Source: Rickettsiales bacterium (GTDB lineage Bacteria > Pseudomonadota > Alphaproteobacteria > Rickettsiales > UBA8987). From it: DNA of 53,933 bases. Under the pieces are notes generated by a model. It made no database searches. It was not told the origin of the DNA and was given only the letters and a program-made list of their open reading frames with translations. Every line of letters starts with the position of its first letter. The stretch's first letter is position 1. Positions 17,895 to 26,320 of the stretch are shown piece after piece. Position numbers and translations under genes: made by a program. Location: contig JANRLM010000031.1 of NCBI GenBank assembly GCA_033762595.1, forward strand, positions 1 through 53,933, written 5' to 3'.

Positions 17895-18713
17895 TCAAAG
17901 GCAAAGTTTTTTGGCTTTTAATAATTCACTTTCTAAAACCTCAAACAAAGGAATGTTGTTATCCCACTCTATCATTGTTGAAATTCTGCCCTTTTGATGG
18001 GTGGCGTATTGATATAAATCCCAAACTTTATCAATCACAAAATTATCGTGAGTATCAATAATCACATCACCTTTATTTGTGTGTCCAGCTAGGTGAATTT
18101 GAACAATTCTCTCAGCGGGAATAAAATCTATATATTTTTTTGCATCAAATTTATGATTAAAACTGCTAACGAAAACATTATTCACATCAAGCAATAAGCC
18201 ACAATCTGCTTTTTCTGCAAGTTCTGCTAAAAATTGATGCTCACTCATTGTTGAATTTTCAAACTCAATATAACTTGAAGGGTTTTCAAGAATTATATTT
18301 CGCTCAAGATAATCTTGCACAATTTTAATTCGCTCAGCAATATGCGATAACATCTGCTTATTATAAGGGATTGGGAGTAAATCGTGGGTGTTAATATTAT
18401 TAAAACCAGTATAGCATAAATGATCTGAAATCCATTCGGGGTTGATTTTTTCAGCGAGGTTTTTTACTTTTTTTAGATATTCAAAATTGATTTTATCAAA
18501 GCCACCTATAGAAAGAGAAACTCCGTGCATTACAAGCGGATACAACTCCCTAATGTCCTGTAGAAATTCAATATAACCTGAATGCGAATCGATATAATTT
18601 TCAGTTATAATTTCAAACCAATCAATTTTAGGCTTGTTTTGCAAGATGTAATCGTAGTGGCTAGCCCTTAAACCAAGCCCAAAACCTAGAAATTTATAAC
18701 CAAATTTATTCAC
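17895..18713 (-). CDS. DUF692 multinuclear iron oxidase (MNIO, UPF0276, BufB-like)
   Basis: The 272-residue TIM-barrel protein belongs to UPF0276/DUF692. Characterised members use two or three iron ions to oxidise cysteine or nearby residues in small peptides, as in the copper-binding bufferins. Visible family motifs are FGLGLRASHYD, DWFEIITENYID, LVMHGVSLSIGG, WISDHLCYTG, NIILENPSSYIEF, LLLDVNNVFVSSFNH and QIHLAGHTNKGD, ending near MIEWDNNIP. These supply the His/Asp/Glu ligands of the iron site. The start is GTG at 18713, 5 nt after the fabF stop; no in-frame ATG is upstream. It is followed by its usual partner DUF2063. No precursor peptide gene lies in this run. Confidence 0.85.
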   Translation of the reverse strand: MNKFGYKFLGFGLGLRASHYDYILQNKPKIDWFEIITENYIDSHSGYIEFLQDIRELYPLVMHGVSLSIGGFDKINFEYLKKVKNLAEKINPEWISDHLCYTGFNNINTHDLLPIPYNKQMLSHIAERIKIVQDYLERNIILENPSSYIEFENSTMSEHQFLAELAEKADCGLLLDVNNVFVSSFNHKFDAKKYIDFIPAERIVQIHLAGHTNKGDVIIDTHDNFVIDKVWDLYQYATHQKGRISTMIEWDNNIPLFEVLESELLKAKKLCL

Positions 18714-18718
18714 ACATA

Positions 18719-19981
18719 TTATGAAAATTTTTTCATCACTAAACTTACATTTGTGCCACCAAAACCGAATGAATTGCTAACCACGCAATTAACTTTTCGC
18801 TCTTTAGCTTTATGTGGAACTAAATCAACGCCAGCCGTTGCATCTTCAGGGTTTTCAAGGTTTAGAGTAGGCGGGCAAATTTGATCCCTCATCGCAAGGA
18901 TTGAGAAAATTGCCTCTACTGAGCCAGCAGCACCAAGTAAATGCCCAATCGCCGATTTAGTTGAAGACATTGAAACATTGCTGATATGAGATCCGAGAAG
19001 CCTTTTAACAGCACCAAATTCAATTAAATCACCCATAGGTGTTGATGTGCCGTGAGCGTTGATATAGTCAATCTCCTCAGGATTGATTTTTGCACTGCGA
19101 ACTGCATTTTCCATCGCATCAAAAGCACCCCTGCCTTCTGGGTGTGGTGAAGTGATGTGATATGCATCGCCGGATAAGCCATATCCAATCACTTCTGCGT
19201 AAATTTTTGCACCTCTTTTTTTCGCATGTTCTAATTCTTCAAGAACAACAATTCCAGCACCTTCACCCATTACAAAGCCGTCTCTGCCTTTATCCCATGG
19301 CCTTGAGGCTTTTTCTGGGGTTTCATTGTAAGAAGTTGATAACGCCCTTGCAGCTGAAAATCCCGCTATACCAACAGGGCAGATTGTAGCTTCAGATGAG
19401 CCAGCTATCATAACTTCGGCATCACCATACGCAATTAACCTTGCTGCATCACCGATTGCGTGGCCGCCTGTTGAGCAAGCCGTTACAACTGAGTGATTTG
19501 GCCCTCTAAAGCCGTATTTCATTGATACATGGCCAGAGGTTAAATTAATTAATGTTGATGGAATGAAAAATGGGCTTAGCCTTTTCCAGCTTGATTCCTT
19601 AACAATCTGCACGCCCCTTTCAATTTCAGGCAAACCACCAATGCCAGAGCCAATCATAACGCCAGTTCTTTTTTGAGAATATTCATCTTCAGGCTTCCAA
19701 TTTGCATCTTCGATAGCTTGAATAGCAGCGGAAATTCCATAGATTATGAAATCATCCATCATTTTTTGATCTTTTTTAGAAACCCATTTTTCAGCAGAAA
19801 ATTCTCCTTCATTTTCACCAAGCGGAACTTCAGCGGCAACTTGGCACGGCATTGAAGTTGCATCAAATCTAGTGATTTTTTTTAGTGCAGATTTTCCAGC
19901 GATAAGCGATTTCCAAGTTTCTTCAACACCACAAGCAAGTGGAGTAACCATTCCAAGACCAGTAACAACAACTCTTCTCAT
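18719..19981 (-). CDS. fabF: 3-oxoacyl-[ACP] synthase II
   Basis: This condensing enzyme elongates acyl-ACP in type II fatty acid synthesis. The 420-residue product starts RRVVVTGLGMVTPL and has the full catalytic set. The nucleophilic Cys is in VVTACSTGGHAIGDA, the first His in NAHGTSTPMGD and the second in KSAIGHLLGAAGSVEA, with the closing FGFGGTNVSLV. It lies downstream of acpP on the same strand, separated by a terminator-like hairpin, and is followed with minimal gaps by the MNIO/DUF2063/glpK genes. Confidence 0.96.
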   Translation of the reverse strand: MRRVVVTGLGMVTPLACGVEETWKSLIAGKSALKKITRFDATSMPCQVAAEVPLGENEGEFSAEKWVSKKDQKMMDDFIIYGISAAIQAIEDANWKPEDEYSQKRTGVMIGSGIGGLPEIERGVQIVKESSWKRLSPFFIPSTLINLTSGHVSMKYGFRGPNHSVVTACSTGGHAIGDAARLIAYGDAEVMIAGSSEATICPVGIAGFSAARALSTSYNETPEKASRPWDKGRDGFVMGEGAGIVVLEELEHAKKRGAKIYAEVIGYGLSGDAYHITSPHPEGRGAFDAMENAVRSAKINPEEIDYINAHGTSTPMGDLIEFGAVKRLLGSHISNVSMSSTKSAIGHLLGAAGSVEAIFSILAMRDQICPPTLNLENPEDATAGVDLVPHKAKERKVNCVVSNSFGFGGTNVSLVMKKFS

Positions 19982-20010
19982 AAAAAATAATATTAGTTAA
20001 TAATCAAAAA

Positions 20011-20037
20011 AAAACCCCGCATTTTAAGCGAGGTTTT
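20011..20037 (-). terminator. Terminator-like hairpin between acpP and fabF
   Basis: On the minus strand the stem AAAACCTCGC/GCGGGGTTTT (one G-T pair, 7-nt loop) is followed by a run of T. It lies just after the acpP stop and before fabF. It probably limits readthrough, so that the carrier protein is made in excess of the synthase and downstream genes. Confidence 0.7.
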
Positions 20038-20065
20038 TCTAAAATATATTCATCAAAAAGACAAA

Positions 20066-20302
20066 TTATTTTGTAGCCTGTTCAATGAAGCTAACAGCGT
20101 CATTAACGGTTGCGATTTTTTCAGCAGCTTCATCAGGAATTTCAATATTAAATTCTTCTTCAAAAGCCATAACTAACTCAACTTGATCAAGGCTATCAGC
20201 ACCTAAATCATCAACGAATGAAGAAGTATCTGTAACTTTCTCTTCATTAACATCTAAGTGTTCAGCAACAATCTTGATTACTTTAGCTCTAATATCGCTC
20301 AT
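20066..20302 (-). CDS. acpP: Acyl carrier protein
   Basis: This 78-residue acidic carrier holds growing fatty acyl chains on a 4'-phosphopantetheine arm. The attachment Ser is in [18 protein letters not shown], and the overall pattern from [16 protein letters not shown] to the end fits the family. A clear AGGAG lies 7 nt before the ATG, one of the better ribosome-binding sites in the window. It is preceded by a strong promoter candidate and followed by a terminator, then fabF. Confidence 0.97.
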   Translation of the reverse strand: MSDIRAKVIKIVAEHLDVNEEKVTDTSSFVDDLGADSLDQVELVMAFEEEFNIEIPDEAAEKIATVNDAVSFIEQATK

Positions 20303-20381
20303 AAAATCTCCTTTTTGTTCGTAATATATTCAACCTTAATTTAGTTGAAATTAGTTAAACTAATAAGTTAAATCCAAATGG

Positions 20382-20409
20382 ATATTATTTACATCGTTTA
20401 TGTTGTCAA
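20382..20409 (-). promoter_or_regulatory. Promoter candidate for acpP
   Basis: On the minus strand a perfect TTGACA (20404-20409) is followed after 16 bp by TAATAT (20382-20387), about 80 nt upstream of the acpP ATG. This is among the best sigma-70-like matches in the window. The leader between it and the gene is long and A/T-rich. Confidence 0.6.
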
Positions 20410-20473
20410 GCTAGTAATAGATAAAATAAAAATCAACAAGTTTTTTTGTGTAAATTTTACAACAAATAATTTT

Positions 20474-21934
20474 CTAATAAAAATAATAATAATTTTGATC
20501 GTTATCTCCAGCTTCAACTGAGGGTGTTGGGGTTGGAATATCTTCTAATGCACCTTCCTCTTCAGCGGGAGAAATATATTGCTGAGTAGGAAATCCGTTT
20601 GGGTTGTATGAATTCAAGGGGCGATAATATTCGTCATAGTCTGAAACAACAGAAGGTGTTGGAACGGGAATATACATTTCTGAAGCAGGTGCGGTATATT
20701 GAATTTTGCCTTCAGGAGCGTATGAGCCAAGCGGACGATATGAAGAATCATAATCCTCAGTGATGCTTGGGGTTGGAATAGGAATATCATCAATGGATTT
20801 TTGATTTTTCTTAGAATTTCTATCTACAAAATTTTTTGGCATTATATATTGCTCATCATTATCTTGAAGCCCTGAGCTTGACGGAACTTGAAGGTTTTTT
20901 AATGATTTTCTTTCGTAAATTTGATTAACTTTATTTAGAACGCTTGGTGGATATTTAGTGTAAGTTGAATCATTATCTTGATAAAACTCAACTTGGTTTT
21001 GAGGCATTATAGAAGGTTGTTGATAATTTTGGTTTTGATAATTTGGTGGTGCTTGCTGATTTTGATAATTTACCGCGTTTATGTAAGGATTTTGATTGTT
21101 AGGATAATAATTTGCGGGTCGTCTTAAATTTTTTTTTTCTTCAGAAAAATTTTCAGCAGAATTTAGGCTTTTTTTTTCCGTCGGGAAGTTTTGATAGTAA
21201 CCCTGCGGTTGCCCTTGATATGGTGGATATTGCATTTGCTGAGGTTGCTGTTGAAATTGCTGAGGAAATTGTTGTTGCGGTTGCTGAAATTGTTGAGGTT
21301 GAATCATTTGAGGTTGAAATTGTGGTGCAATCTGCTGTTGAGGTTGCATAGGAATTTGATATTGCTGTGGTTGAGGTTGAGGCTGATAATATTGAATTTG
21401 CTGTGCTGGCATTACAGGTTGTTGTGGCTGAATAATTTGTTGTTGATATTGCGGTGGCATTGCAATTTGTCCACCAAGCTTTTGCTGTGAGGCAATCTGC
21501 CTATTAATTTGTGCTTGATCAACAATTACTAAGTTTGAAATTATTCGGCTAACCCCAGGTGATTGCCTTGTGCTTTGGATTATTTTATCTGCTGTTTTAG
21601 CATCTGGAACTCTACCATGAAGAATTACAACACCATTTTTAACTTCGGGATAAACCGCTAATTGTTGATCTACCGCTCCAGCTATAAGCCTCTGATTGAT
21701 TTCGTTAGCAACATTTTTATCTGCTTCGTTAGTGGCTTTTTGTTTTTCTTCCATTTCTCTGCGAACTTCAACAAGTGCTTCATTTTTTATTCTAGCTTCA
21801 CTACGTTGACCAGCTTTATTGCCAAAAAAATATGCGAAGGTTCCAGCTAAGCCACCCACTGCGGCTGCTACGCAACCTTGAAGGTATAGGCAAATAATGA
21901 ATATAGAAATTATTTTTGATAAACTCTTCTTCAC
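20474..21934 (-). CDS. BON-domain lipoprotein with Gln/Pro-rich linker and tandem C-terminal repeats
   Basis: The 486-residue envelope protein has a lipoprotein signal (MKKSLSKII... to LQGC, Cys at residue 21). A glycine/alanine segment and a helical stretch follow, then one BON domain (about residues 85-145, with NGVVILHGRVPDA and ISNLVIVDQ). A long Gln/Pro/Tyr-rich low-complexity linker covers about residues 150-330. The C-terminal 105 or so residues contain repeats: IP(I/V)PTPS, then DYD..YRPL.SY.P.G, twice in full, and a third partial copy near the end. BON proteins bind membranes or lipids; the role of the tail is unknown. It is divergent from glpX and ends upstream of the acpP promoter. 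Confidence 0.8.
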   Translation of the reverse strand: MKKSLSKIISIFIICLYLQGCVAAAVGGLAGTFAYFFGNKAGQRSEARIKNEALVEVRREMEEKQKATNEADKNVANEINQRLIAGAVDQQLAVYPEVKNGVVILHGRVPDAKTADKIIQSTRQSPGVSRIISNLVIVDQAQINRQIASQQKLGGQIAMPPQYQQQIIQPQQPVMPAQQIQYYQPQPQPQQYQIPMQPQQQIAPQFQPQMIQPQQFQQPQQQFPQQFQQQPQQMQYPPYQGQPQGYYQNFPTEKKSLNSAENFSEEKKNLRRPANYYPNNQNPYINAVNYQNQQAPPNYQNQNYQQPSIMPQNQVEFYQDNDSTYTKYPPSVLNKVNQIYERKSLKNLQVPSSSGLQDNDEQYIMPKNFVDRNSKKNQKSIDDIPIPTPSITEDYDSSYRPLGSYAPEGKIQYTAPASEMYIPVPTPSVVSDYDEYYRPLNSYNPNGFPTQQYISPAEEEGALEDIPTPTPSVEAGDNDQNYYYFY

Positions 21935-22039
21935 AACAAACTATTCTTAAACTATTCTTTACAAGATTAAATTTAATTAATATGAGTGAATTATAACCTA
22001 GAAAGTGTTAATAACAAGTTAAAGAAACAAAATATTTTT

Positions 22040-23053
22040 ATGACAAAAGCAAAAATTCAGGACTTTCCATCAAATGCTCCAGTTTTAGAGAGAAACTTAG
22101 CTCTTGAAACCGTTAGGGTTACTGAAGCTGCAGCCCTTGCATCAGCAAAGTGGACAGGGCTTGGAAGTGAAGATAATGCTGATCAAGCGGCCGTTGATGC
22201 AATGCGAAAAGCCCTCAACACTATAAATATACAAGGCACTATCGTTATTGGTGAAGGCGAAAGGGATAAAGCTCCAATGTTATATATTGGTGAAAAAGTT
22301 GGCACTGGAACTGGGCCAGAGGTTGATATTGCACTTGATCCACTAGAAGGCACAACAATTTGTGCGACAGGAACGCCAAATGCTTTGTCAGTAATAGCAA
22401 TCGCTGAAAAAGGCGGTTTCCTTAATGCTCCTGATGTTTATATGGAAAAAATTGCAGTAGGTGGTGGGCTTCCTAAAAATGTTATAAATTTAGATGATAA
22501 AATTGAAACTAACCTCAAAAACCTTGCAAAAGCAAAGGGTTGCGATGTTTCTGAATTAATGGTGGTAATTCTTGATAGGCCTAGGCACGAGGAATTAATT
22601 GCTAGAGTGAGAGAGCAAAAAGCTAGAATACAACTTATTGGTGATGGTGATGTGGCTGGAATTATCGCAACTACTCGCTCTGAAAGTGGTGTTGATATGT
22701 ATGTTGGTATTGGTGGTGCGCCGGAAGGTGTTTTAGCTGCTGCTGCACTCAAATGTGTTGATGGGCAAATGCACGGCAGGCTTTACTTTAAGGGGGAAAA
22801 GGTATCAGATGAACAAGTTGAAAGAGCAAAATTAATGGGTATCAAAGATTTGAATAAAATCTATACAATAGATGAAATGGCTAAGGGTGATGTTATGTTC
22901 TCCGCAACTGGTGTTACAACAGGCTGGATGTTACAAGGCGTTAGAAGAATTGGTGCAAGTTCGGCACTAACTCATTCTTTAGTTATGCGTTCTCGCACTG
23001 GAACTATAAGATTTGTTCAAACCGAGCATAATTTCGCTAGAAAGAAATTGTAA
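22040..23053 (+). CDS. glpX: Fructose-1,6-bisphosphatase, class II
   Basis: This metal-dependent phosphatase converts fructose 1,6-bisphosphate to fructose 6-phosphate in gluconeogenesis. The 337-residue product is of normal length. Motifs are VRVTEAAALASAKWTGLG, TIVIGEGERDKAPML with the metal ligands, the GPEVDIALDPLEGTT metal site and GIGGAPEGVLAAAALKC. I chose the ATG at 22040, which matches the family start; the ATG upstream would add 18 unrelated residues. It is divergent from the BON lipoprotein gene. With glpK also present, glycerol could feed gluconeogenesis. Confidence 0.93.
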   Translation: MTKAKIQDFPSNAPVLERNLALETVRVTEAAALASAKWTGLGSEDNADQAAVDAMRKALNTINIQGTIVIGEGERDKAPMLYIGEKVGTGTGPEVDIALDPLEGTTICATGTPNALSVIAIAEKGGFLNAPDVYMEKIAVGGGLPKNVINLDDKIETNLKNLAKAKGCDVSELMVVILDRPRHEELIARVREQKARIQLIGDGDVAGIIATTRSESGVDMYVGIGGAPEGVLAAAALKCVDGQMHGRLYFKGEKVSDEQVERAKLMGIKDLNKIYTIDEMAKGDVMFSATGVTTGWMLQGVRRIGASSALTHSLVMRSRTGTIRFVQTEHNFARKKL

Positions 23054-23069
23054 GCTAACAAATTATAAT

Positions 23070-23140
23070 GTCATTTCGAGCTTAGCGAAAAATCTAGTTC
23101 AGGTTTAGTAATTACTAGATATCTCACTTTGATCGATATA
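23070..23140. repeat. Degenerate dispersed palindrome (R3 family)
   Basis: GTCATTTCGAGCTTAGCG at the left is followed by AAAATCTAG and a decayed right half (TAGATATCTCACTTTGATCG). The unit resembles the copy at 48469-48531, with GTCAT...GAGCGAAGC and GCTTCGC...GAATGAC-like ends. It lies between glpX and the rimK fusion gene. Confidence 0.5.
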
Positions 23141-23172
23141 ACAAAATCAAATTCTAAAACAAAAAAATCATT

Positions 23173-24531
23173 ATGGAAAATAAAACAATTATTGGTGCTG
23201 AGGAATGGGTTTCCTTTCCTTCGCTTAATATTCCTGCAGTAAAAGCAAGAATTGACTCAGGTGCAAAAACTTCTTCTCTGCACGCTTATAATATTGAAAT
23301 TAAACAGGTTGAAGGCAAGAATTTTGCCTTTTTTGATATACACCCATTACAAGCAAGTAAGGCTGTTACAATAAAATGTAAGGCGGAATTAGTTGGTGAA
23401 AGAAGTGTAAAAAGCTCAAGTGGTCATTCTGAAAAAAGATATGTAATTAAAATTCCAATCAAACTTGGTGCTGATGTTTGGGAAGCTGAAATAACCCTCA
23501 CAAACCGCGATAATATGGGTTACAGAATGTTACTTGGGCGTGAGGCTATGCGAGGTAAATTGCTCGTTGATCCTGACAAACATTTTGAGCTTGGTAATTA
23601 CTCAGATGACCAAATGGGTAAGTTTTACAACCATATTAGAAGAACCGATCAAAAACTAAAAATAGTGGTTTTAGCTTCTAACCCTGAATTATATTCTAAC
23701 AAAAGAATTATGGAAGCTGGCCTTCAAAGAGGTCACGAGATGATTTTTGTGAATATAGCTCAGTGTTATATGAATGTTAGCTCAAATGGCTCAGTGCATA
23801 TTAGGGGTGGTGAGGCAATTACTGATGTTGACGCGGTAATTCCAAGGATAAAGCCAGCGATGACCGCTTATGGTTGCTCAGTTTTAAGGCATTTTGAAAC
23901 TCTTGGTGCTTATTGCCTTAATGACGCAATTTCAATTACTAGGGCGAGAGATAAACTTCGTGCTTTGCAATTAATGGTATGGAAGGGTATTAACATTCCA
24001 ACTACTGGTTTTGCGGATTCCCCAACTGATACCAAAGATTTAATTAAAATAGTAGGTGGTGCGCCGCTTGTAATCAAGCTATTAGAAGGAACGCAGGGCA
24101 GGGGAGTTGTGCTTGCTGAAACCAGTAAAGCGGCGGAATCCGTTATAAATGCATTCAAATCAGTTAATGCTTCAATTTTAGTGCAAGAATTTATTAAAGA
24201 AGCTGGCGGAACTGACCTTAGATTATTCGTTGTTGATGGTAAAATCGTAGGTGCAATGCAGAGGAAAGCTGCCGAAGGTGAGTTTAGAGCAAATGTACAT
24301 TTAGGTGCTTCAGTAATGGAAATTAAGCCAACTCTAGAAGAAAGAAAAATGGCTAAAAAGGCGGCTAAAGTTTTAGGTTTGCAAGTTGCTGGCGTTGATA
24401 TAATACGCTCGTCTAAAGGGCCAAAAATCCTAGAAGTAAACTCCTCTCCGGGGTTACAGGGTATTGAAAAGGCAACTGGCGTTGATATCGCCTCAACTAT
24501 GATAGAAGCCATTGAGAAGAAATTGTTGTAA
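23173..24531 (+). CDS. rimK: Fusion of retropepsin-like zinc-protease domain (RimB type) and RimK ATP-grasp ligase
   Basis: The 452 residues contain two domains. Residues about 1-140 match the RimK-associated ATP-dependent zinc protease/retropepsin-like family, with the Asp motif ARIDSGAKTSSLHA and later YRMLLGREAM. Residues about 160-452 match RimK, which adds glutamates to the C-terminus of ribosomal protein S6 or makes related glutamate ligations. ATP-grasp features are VIKLLEGTQGRGVVLAE, VQEFIKEAGGTDLRLFVVDG and KILEVNSSPGLQGIE. In many bacteria these are separate adjacent genes; here they are one chain. The exact acceptor is unknown. It is convergent with the CorB/CorC-like gene. Confidence 0.85.
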   Translation: MENKTIIGAEEWVSFPSLNIPAVKARIDSGAKTSSLHAYNIEIKQVEGKNFAFFDIHPLQASKAVTIKCKAELVGERSVKSSSGHSEKRYVIKIPIKLGADVWEAEITLTNRDNMGYRMLLGREAMRGKLLVDPDKHFELGNYSDDQMGKFYNHIRRTDQKLKIVVLASNPELYSNKRIMEAGLQRGHEMIFVNIAQCYMNVSSNGSVHIRGGEAITDVDAVIPRIKPAMTAYGCSVLRHFETLGAYCLNDAISITRARDKLRALQLMVWKGINIPTTGFADSPTDTKDLIKIVGGAPLVIKLLEGTQGRGVVLAETSKAAESVINAFKSVNASILVQEFIKEAGGTDLRLFVVDGKIVGAMQRKAAEGEFRANVHLGASVMEIKPTLEERKMAKKAAKVLGLQVAGVDIIRSSKGPKILEVNSSPGLQGIEKATGVDIASTMIEAIEKKLL

Positions 24532-24580
24532 AATTGGCATTGCTAACGAAGTATATATTTAAGCTCCATAATCGATAATT

Positions 24581-24606
24581 GTCACCCCGACTTGTTGTGG
24601 GGTGAT
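24581..24606. repeat. GTCACCCCGA palindrome, degenerate R1 copy
   Basis: GTCACCCCGACTTGTTGTGG continues into GGTGAT, a slightly decayed copy of the unit at 46196-46222. It lies between the convergent stop codons of the rimK fusion gene and the CorB/CorC-like gene, where its hairpin could end transcription from either side. Confidence 0.65.
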
Positions 24607-24620
24607 ATTTTTTAGAAAAA

Positions 24621-25892
24621 CTACCTAATTTTCTGTATTTTAATTTTAGTTAGCTGGTTTTTTCTTTTCTTAATAATCTCAAATCTATAGCCATAAAAAT
24701 TGAAGGCCTTTCCAACTGAAGGTATGGTTTCCGCCTTATTAATAACAATCCCTGCAATCGTATTCGCTTCATCAACTGGGAGTTTCAAATCAAGCTCGCG
24801 ATTCAAATCTCTAATTGGCATAATACCATCAACTATGTAAGATCCATCAGGTGTTTCCTCAATTTTGCCGAATTTTTTATCGTGTTCATCTTCAATATTT
24901 CCAACGATTTCCTCTAAAATATCTTCTAAAGTTATATGGCCAAGTAGCGTTCCATATTCATCAACTACAAGAGCAAAATGGCTCTTTTTCTGGCGGAAAG
25001 CTATTAGCTGTTCTTTTAGCGATGTTGAATCAGGGATAAACCAAGCCGGAATTAAAGTTGATTTTACATCAAGCTGGGTAATATCCCCATTAGCTTGCTC
25101 ATGCAGGGCTTTCATAAAGCTTTTATTATGTATAATGCCGATGATATTATCAGCATCATTTTCATAAACTGGAATTCTAGTAAACTGGCTTTCAGTAACA
25201 AATTTTAAGATTTCCTGATTTGAAAGATTTATATCAATTGCCTCAATATATTTGCGGTGCTTCATTATTTCTGAAACGGTGATATGCTCTAAATCAAGCA
25301 ATCCACCAAGCATATCCCTATCTTCCTTGATTACATCGCCTTGGCTGTGATGAAGCTCAACTGCACCTCTTATAGCATCAAGCCCTCTTACAATTTGCGA
25401 CATTGAATGAGATTTTACGCCGATTAATTTCATTAAAATGCTAACTGCCCTCTCAATAAAGACAGAAATTGGTGATAAAATTTTTGTTAGAAAATAAATT
25501 ATTGGGGAAACTGCAAGTGCTACTTTTTCCGCGTTCATAAGAGCATAAGTTTTTGGCAAAACTTCTGAAAAAATTATAATAGCAAGCGTAAGTAAGATTG
25601 TTACAATAATTACTGCATTACTTTCAGTATCTTCCCCTACTAATTGTATTGTGAAGGCAGCTGCAAAGGCTGAGGCACAGCTATTTGCAAAATTATTTCC
25701 AAGAAGAATTGTGCTAATTAACCTATCTTTCTTAGAAAGTAGTTTTTCTAGCAATTTTGCACGGCTACTCCCTTCAATTTTTAGAGTATGAATTTTTGCT
25801 TTACTCGCTGCTGTAATTCCTGTTTCGGAAATTGAAAAAAAAGCCGACAAAGCTAATAAAGCAAATAAAATTAGAAAACTTACTAAAATCAT
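24621..25892 (-). CDS. CNNM/CorB-CorC family membrane protein (DUF21, CBS pair, CorC_HlyC domain)
   Basis: The 423 residues carry the standard architecture. An N-terminal DUF21 transmembrane domain (about 1-190) has SAFFSISETGITAAS and IIFSEVLPKTYAL. Two CBS domains follow (about 205-335, including VSEIMKHRKYIEA and HFALVVDEYGTLLGHITLEDILEEIVG). The C-terminal CorC_HlyC domain (about 345-420) has DGIMPIRDLNREL. Relatives (CorB, CNNM) are linked to magnesium homeostasis; some are labelled haemolysins without good reason. It starts with ATG at 25892 and follows a terminator, so it is probably transcribed separately from lpdA. Confidence 0.9.
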   Translation of the reverse strand: MILVSFLILFALLALSAFFSISETGITAASKAKIHTLKIEGSSRAKLLEKLLSKKDRLISTILLGNNFANSCASAFAAAFTIQLVGEDTESNAVIIVTILLTLAIIIFSEVLPKTYALMNAEKVALAVSPIIYFLTKILSPISVFIERAVSILMKLIGVKSHSMSQIVRGLDAIRGAVELHHSQGDVIKEDRDMLGGLLDLEHITVSEIMKHRKYIEAIDINLSNQEILKFVTESQFTRIPVYENDADNIIGIIHNKSFMKALHEQANGDITQLDVKSTLIPAWFIPDSTSLKEQLIAFRQKKSHFALVVDEYGTLLGHITLEDILEEIVGNIEDEHDKKFGKIEETPDGSYIVDGIMPIRDLNRELDLKLPVDEANTIAGIVINKAETIPSVGKAFNFYGYRFEIIKKRKNQLTKIKIQKIR

Positions 25893-25914
25893 AAATAAAA
25901 ATTTCTTAAAATAA

Positions 25915-25940
25915 AAAAGGGCATCAAAAGATGCCCTTTT
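25915..25940 (-). terminator. Intrinsic terminator after the 86-residue gene
   Basis: The 11-bp perfect stem AAAAGGGCATC/GATGCCCTTTT (loop of 4) is followed on the minus strand by a T-rich stretch. It lies 22 nt after the stop of the gene at 25962-26222 and before the CorB/CorC-like gene. Confidence 0.75.
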
Positions 25941-25961
25941 AATATATCTATTTTCTAAAAA

Positions 25962-26222
25962 TTAGAAAGTTTTAACTAGAGAATTTCTAACGTAAGAAAC
26001 CGCAACTATTGCTAAAACGCCAACATAGAAGAAGCAAGGTTCAAATGAGTGAAATTCAAAACCGCTATCCATAAGGTGAGATGCAATTCCAAATGTTGCA
26101 AAGCTTGCAATATATTTTTTATATTCAGAAAACTTACCAGAAAATACCGCGAGTAAAACCGCTGCAATAGTTAGAATCATTGGTAAATAGTGAATTGTGT
26201 GCCAGAAAATAGAATGTTGCAT
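25962..26222 (-). CDS. Small membrane protein, 86 residues, unknown
   Basis: I do not recognise this protein. It has three hydrophobic segments (about residues 12-28, 36-50 and 63-79) joined by short loops. Several histidines and aromatic residues lie near the ends (HSIFWHTIHYLP, HLMDSGFEFHSFEPCFFY). A GGAG ribosome-binding site lies 7 nt before the ATG and a strong terminator follows, so expression is credible. It lies about 98 nt after lpdA on the same strand. Confidence 0.7.
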   Translation of the reverse strand: MQHSIFWHTIHYLPMILTIAAVLLAVFSGKFSEYKKYIASFATFGIASHLMDSGFEFHSFEPCFFYVGVLAIVAVSYVRNSLVKTF

Positions 26223-26320
26223 AAATCTCCAAAAATTAAATGTTATTGAATTTATATAATTAGTAATAAAAAATAATCAAGCAGTTATGTTATAACTTAA
26301 CCCTTATTTATAAATTATTA

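Noticed and set aside
21112-21490. Long open frames opposite the Gln-rich part of the BON lipoprotein gene
   Set aside because: They arise from the CAA/CAG-rich repeats of the real gene, give low-complexity Leu/Val/Glu strings, and have no start signals.
23910-24512. 200-codon open frame antisense to the rimK fusion gene
   Set aside because: The sense strand has clear ATP-grasp motifs. The antisense product shows only Ser/Pro/Ala-rich composition and no family.
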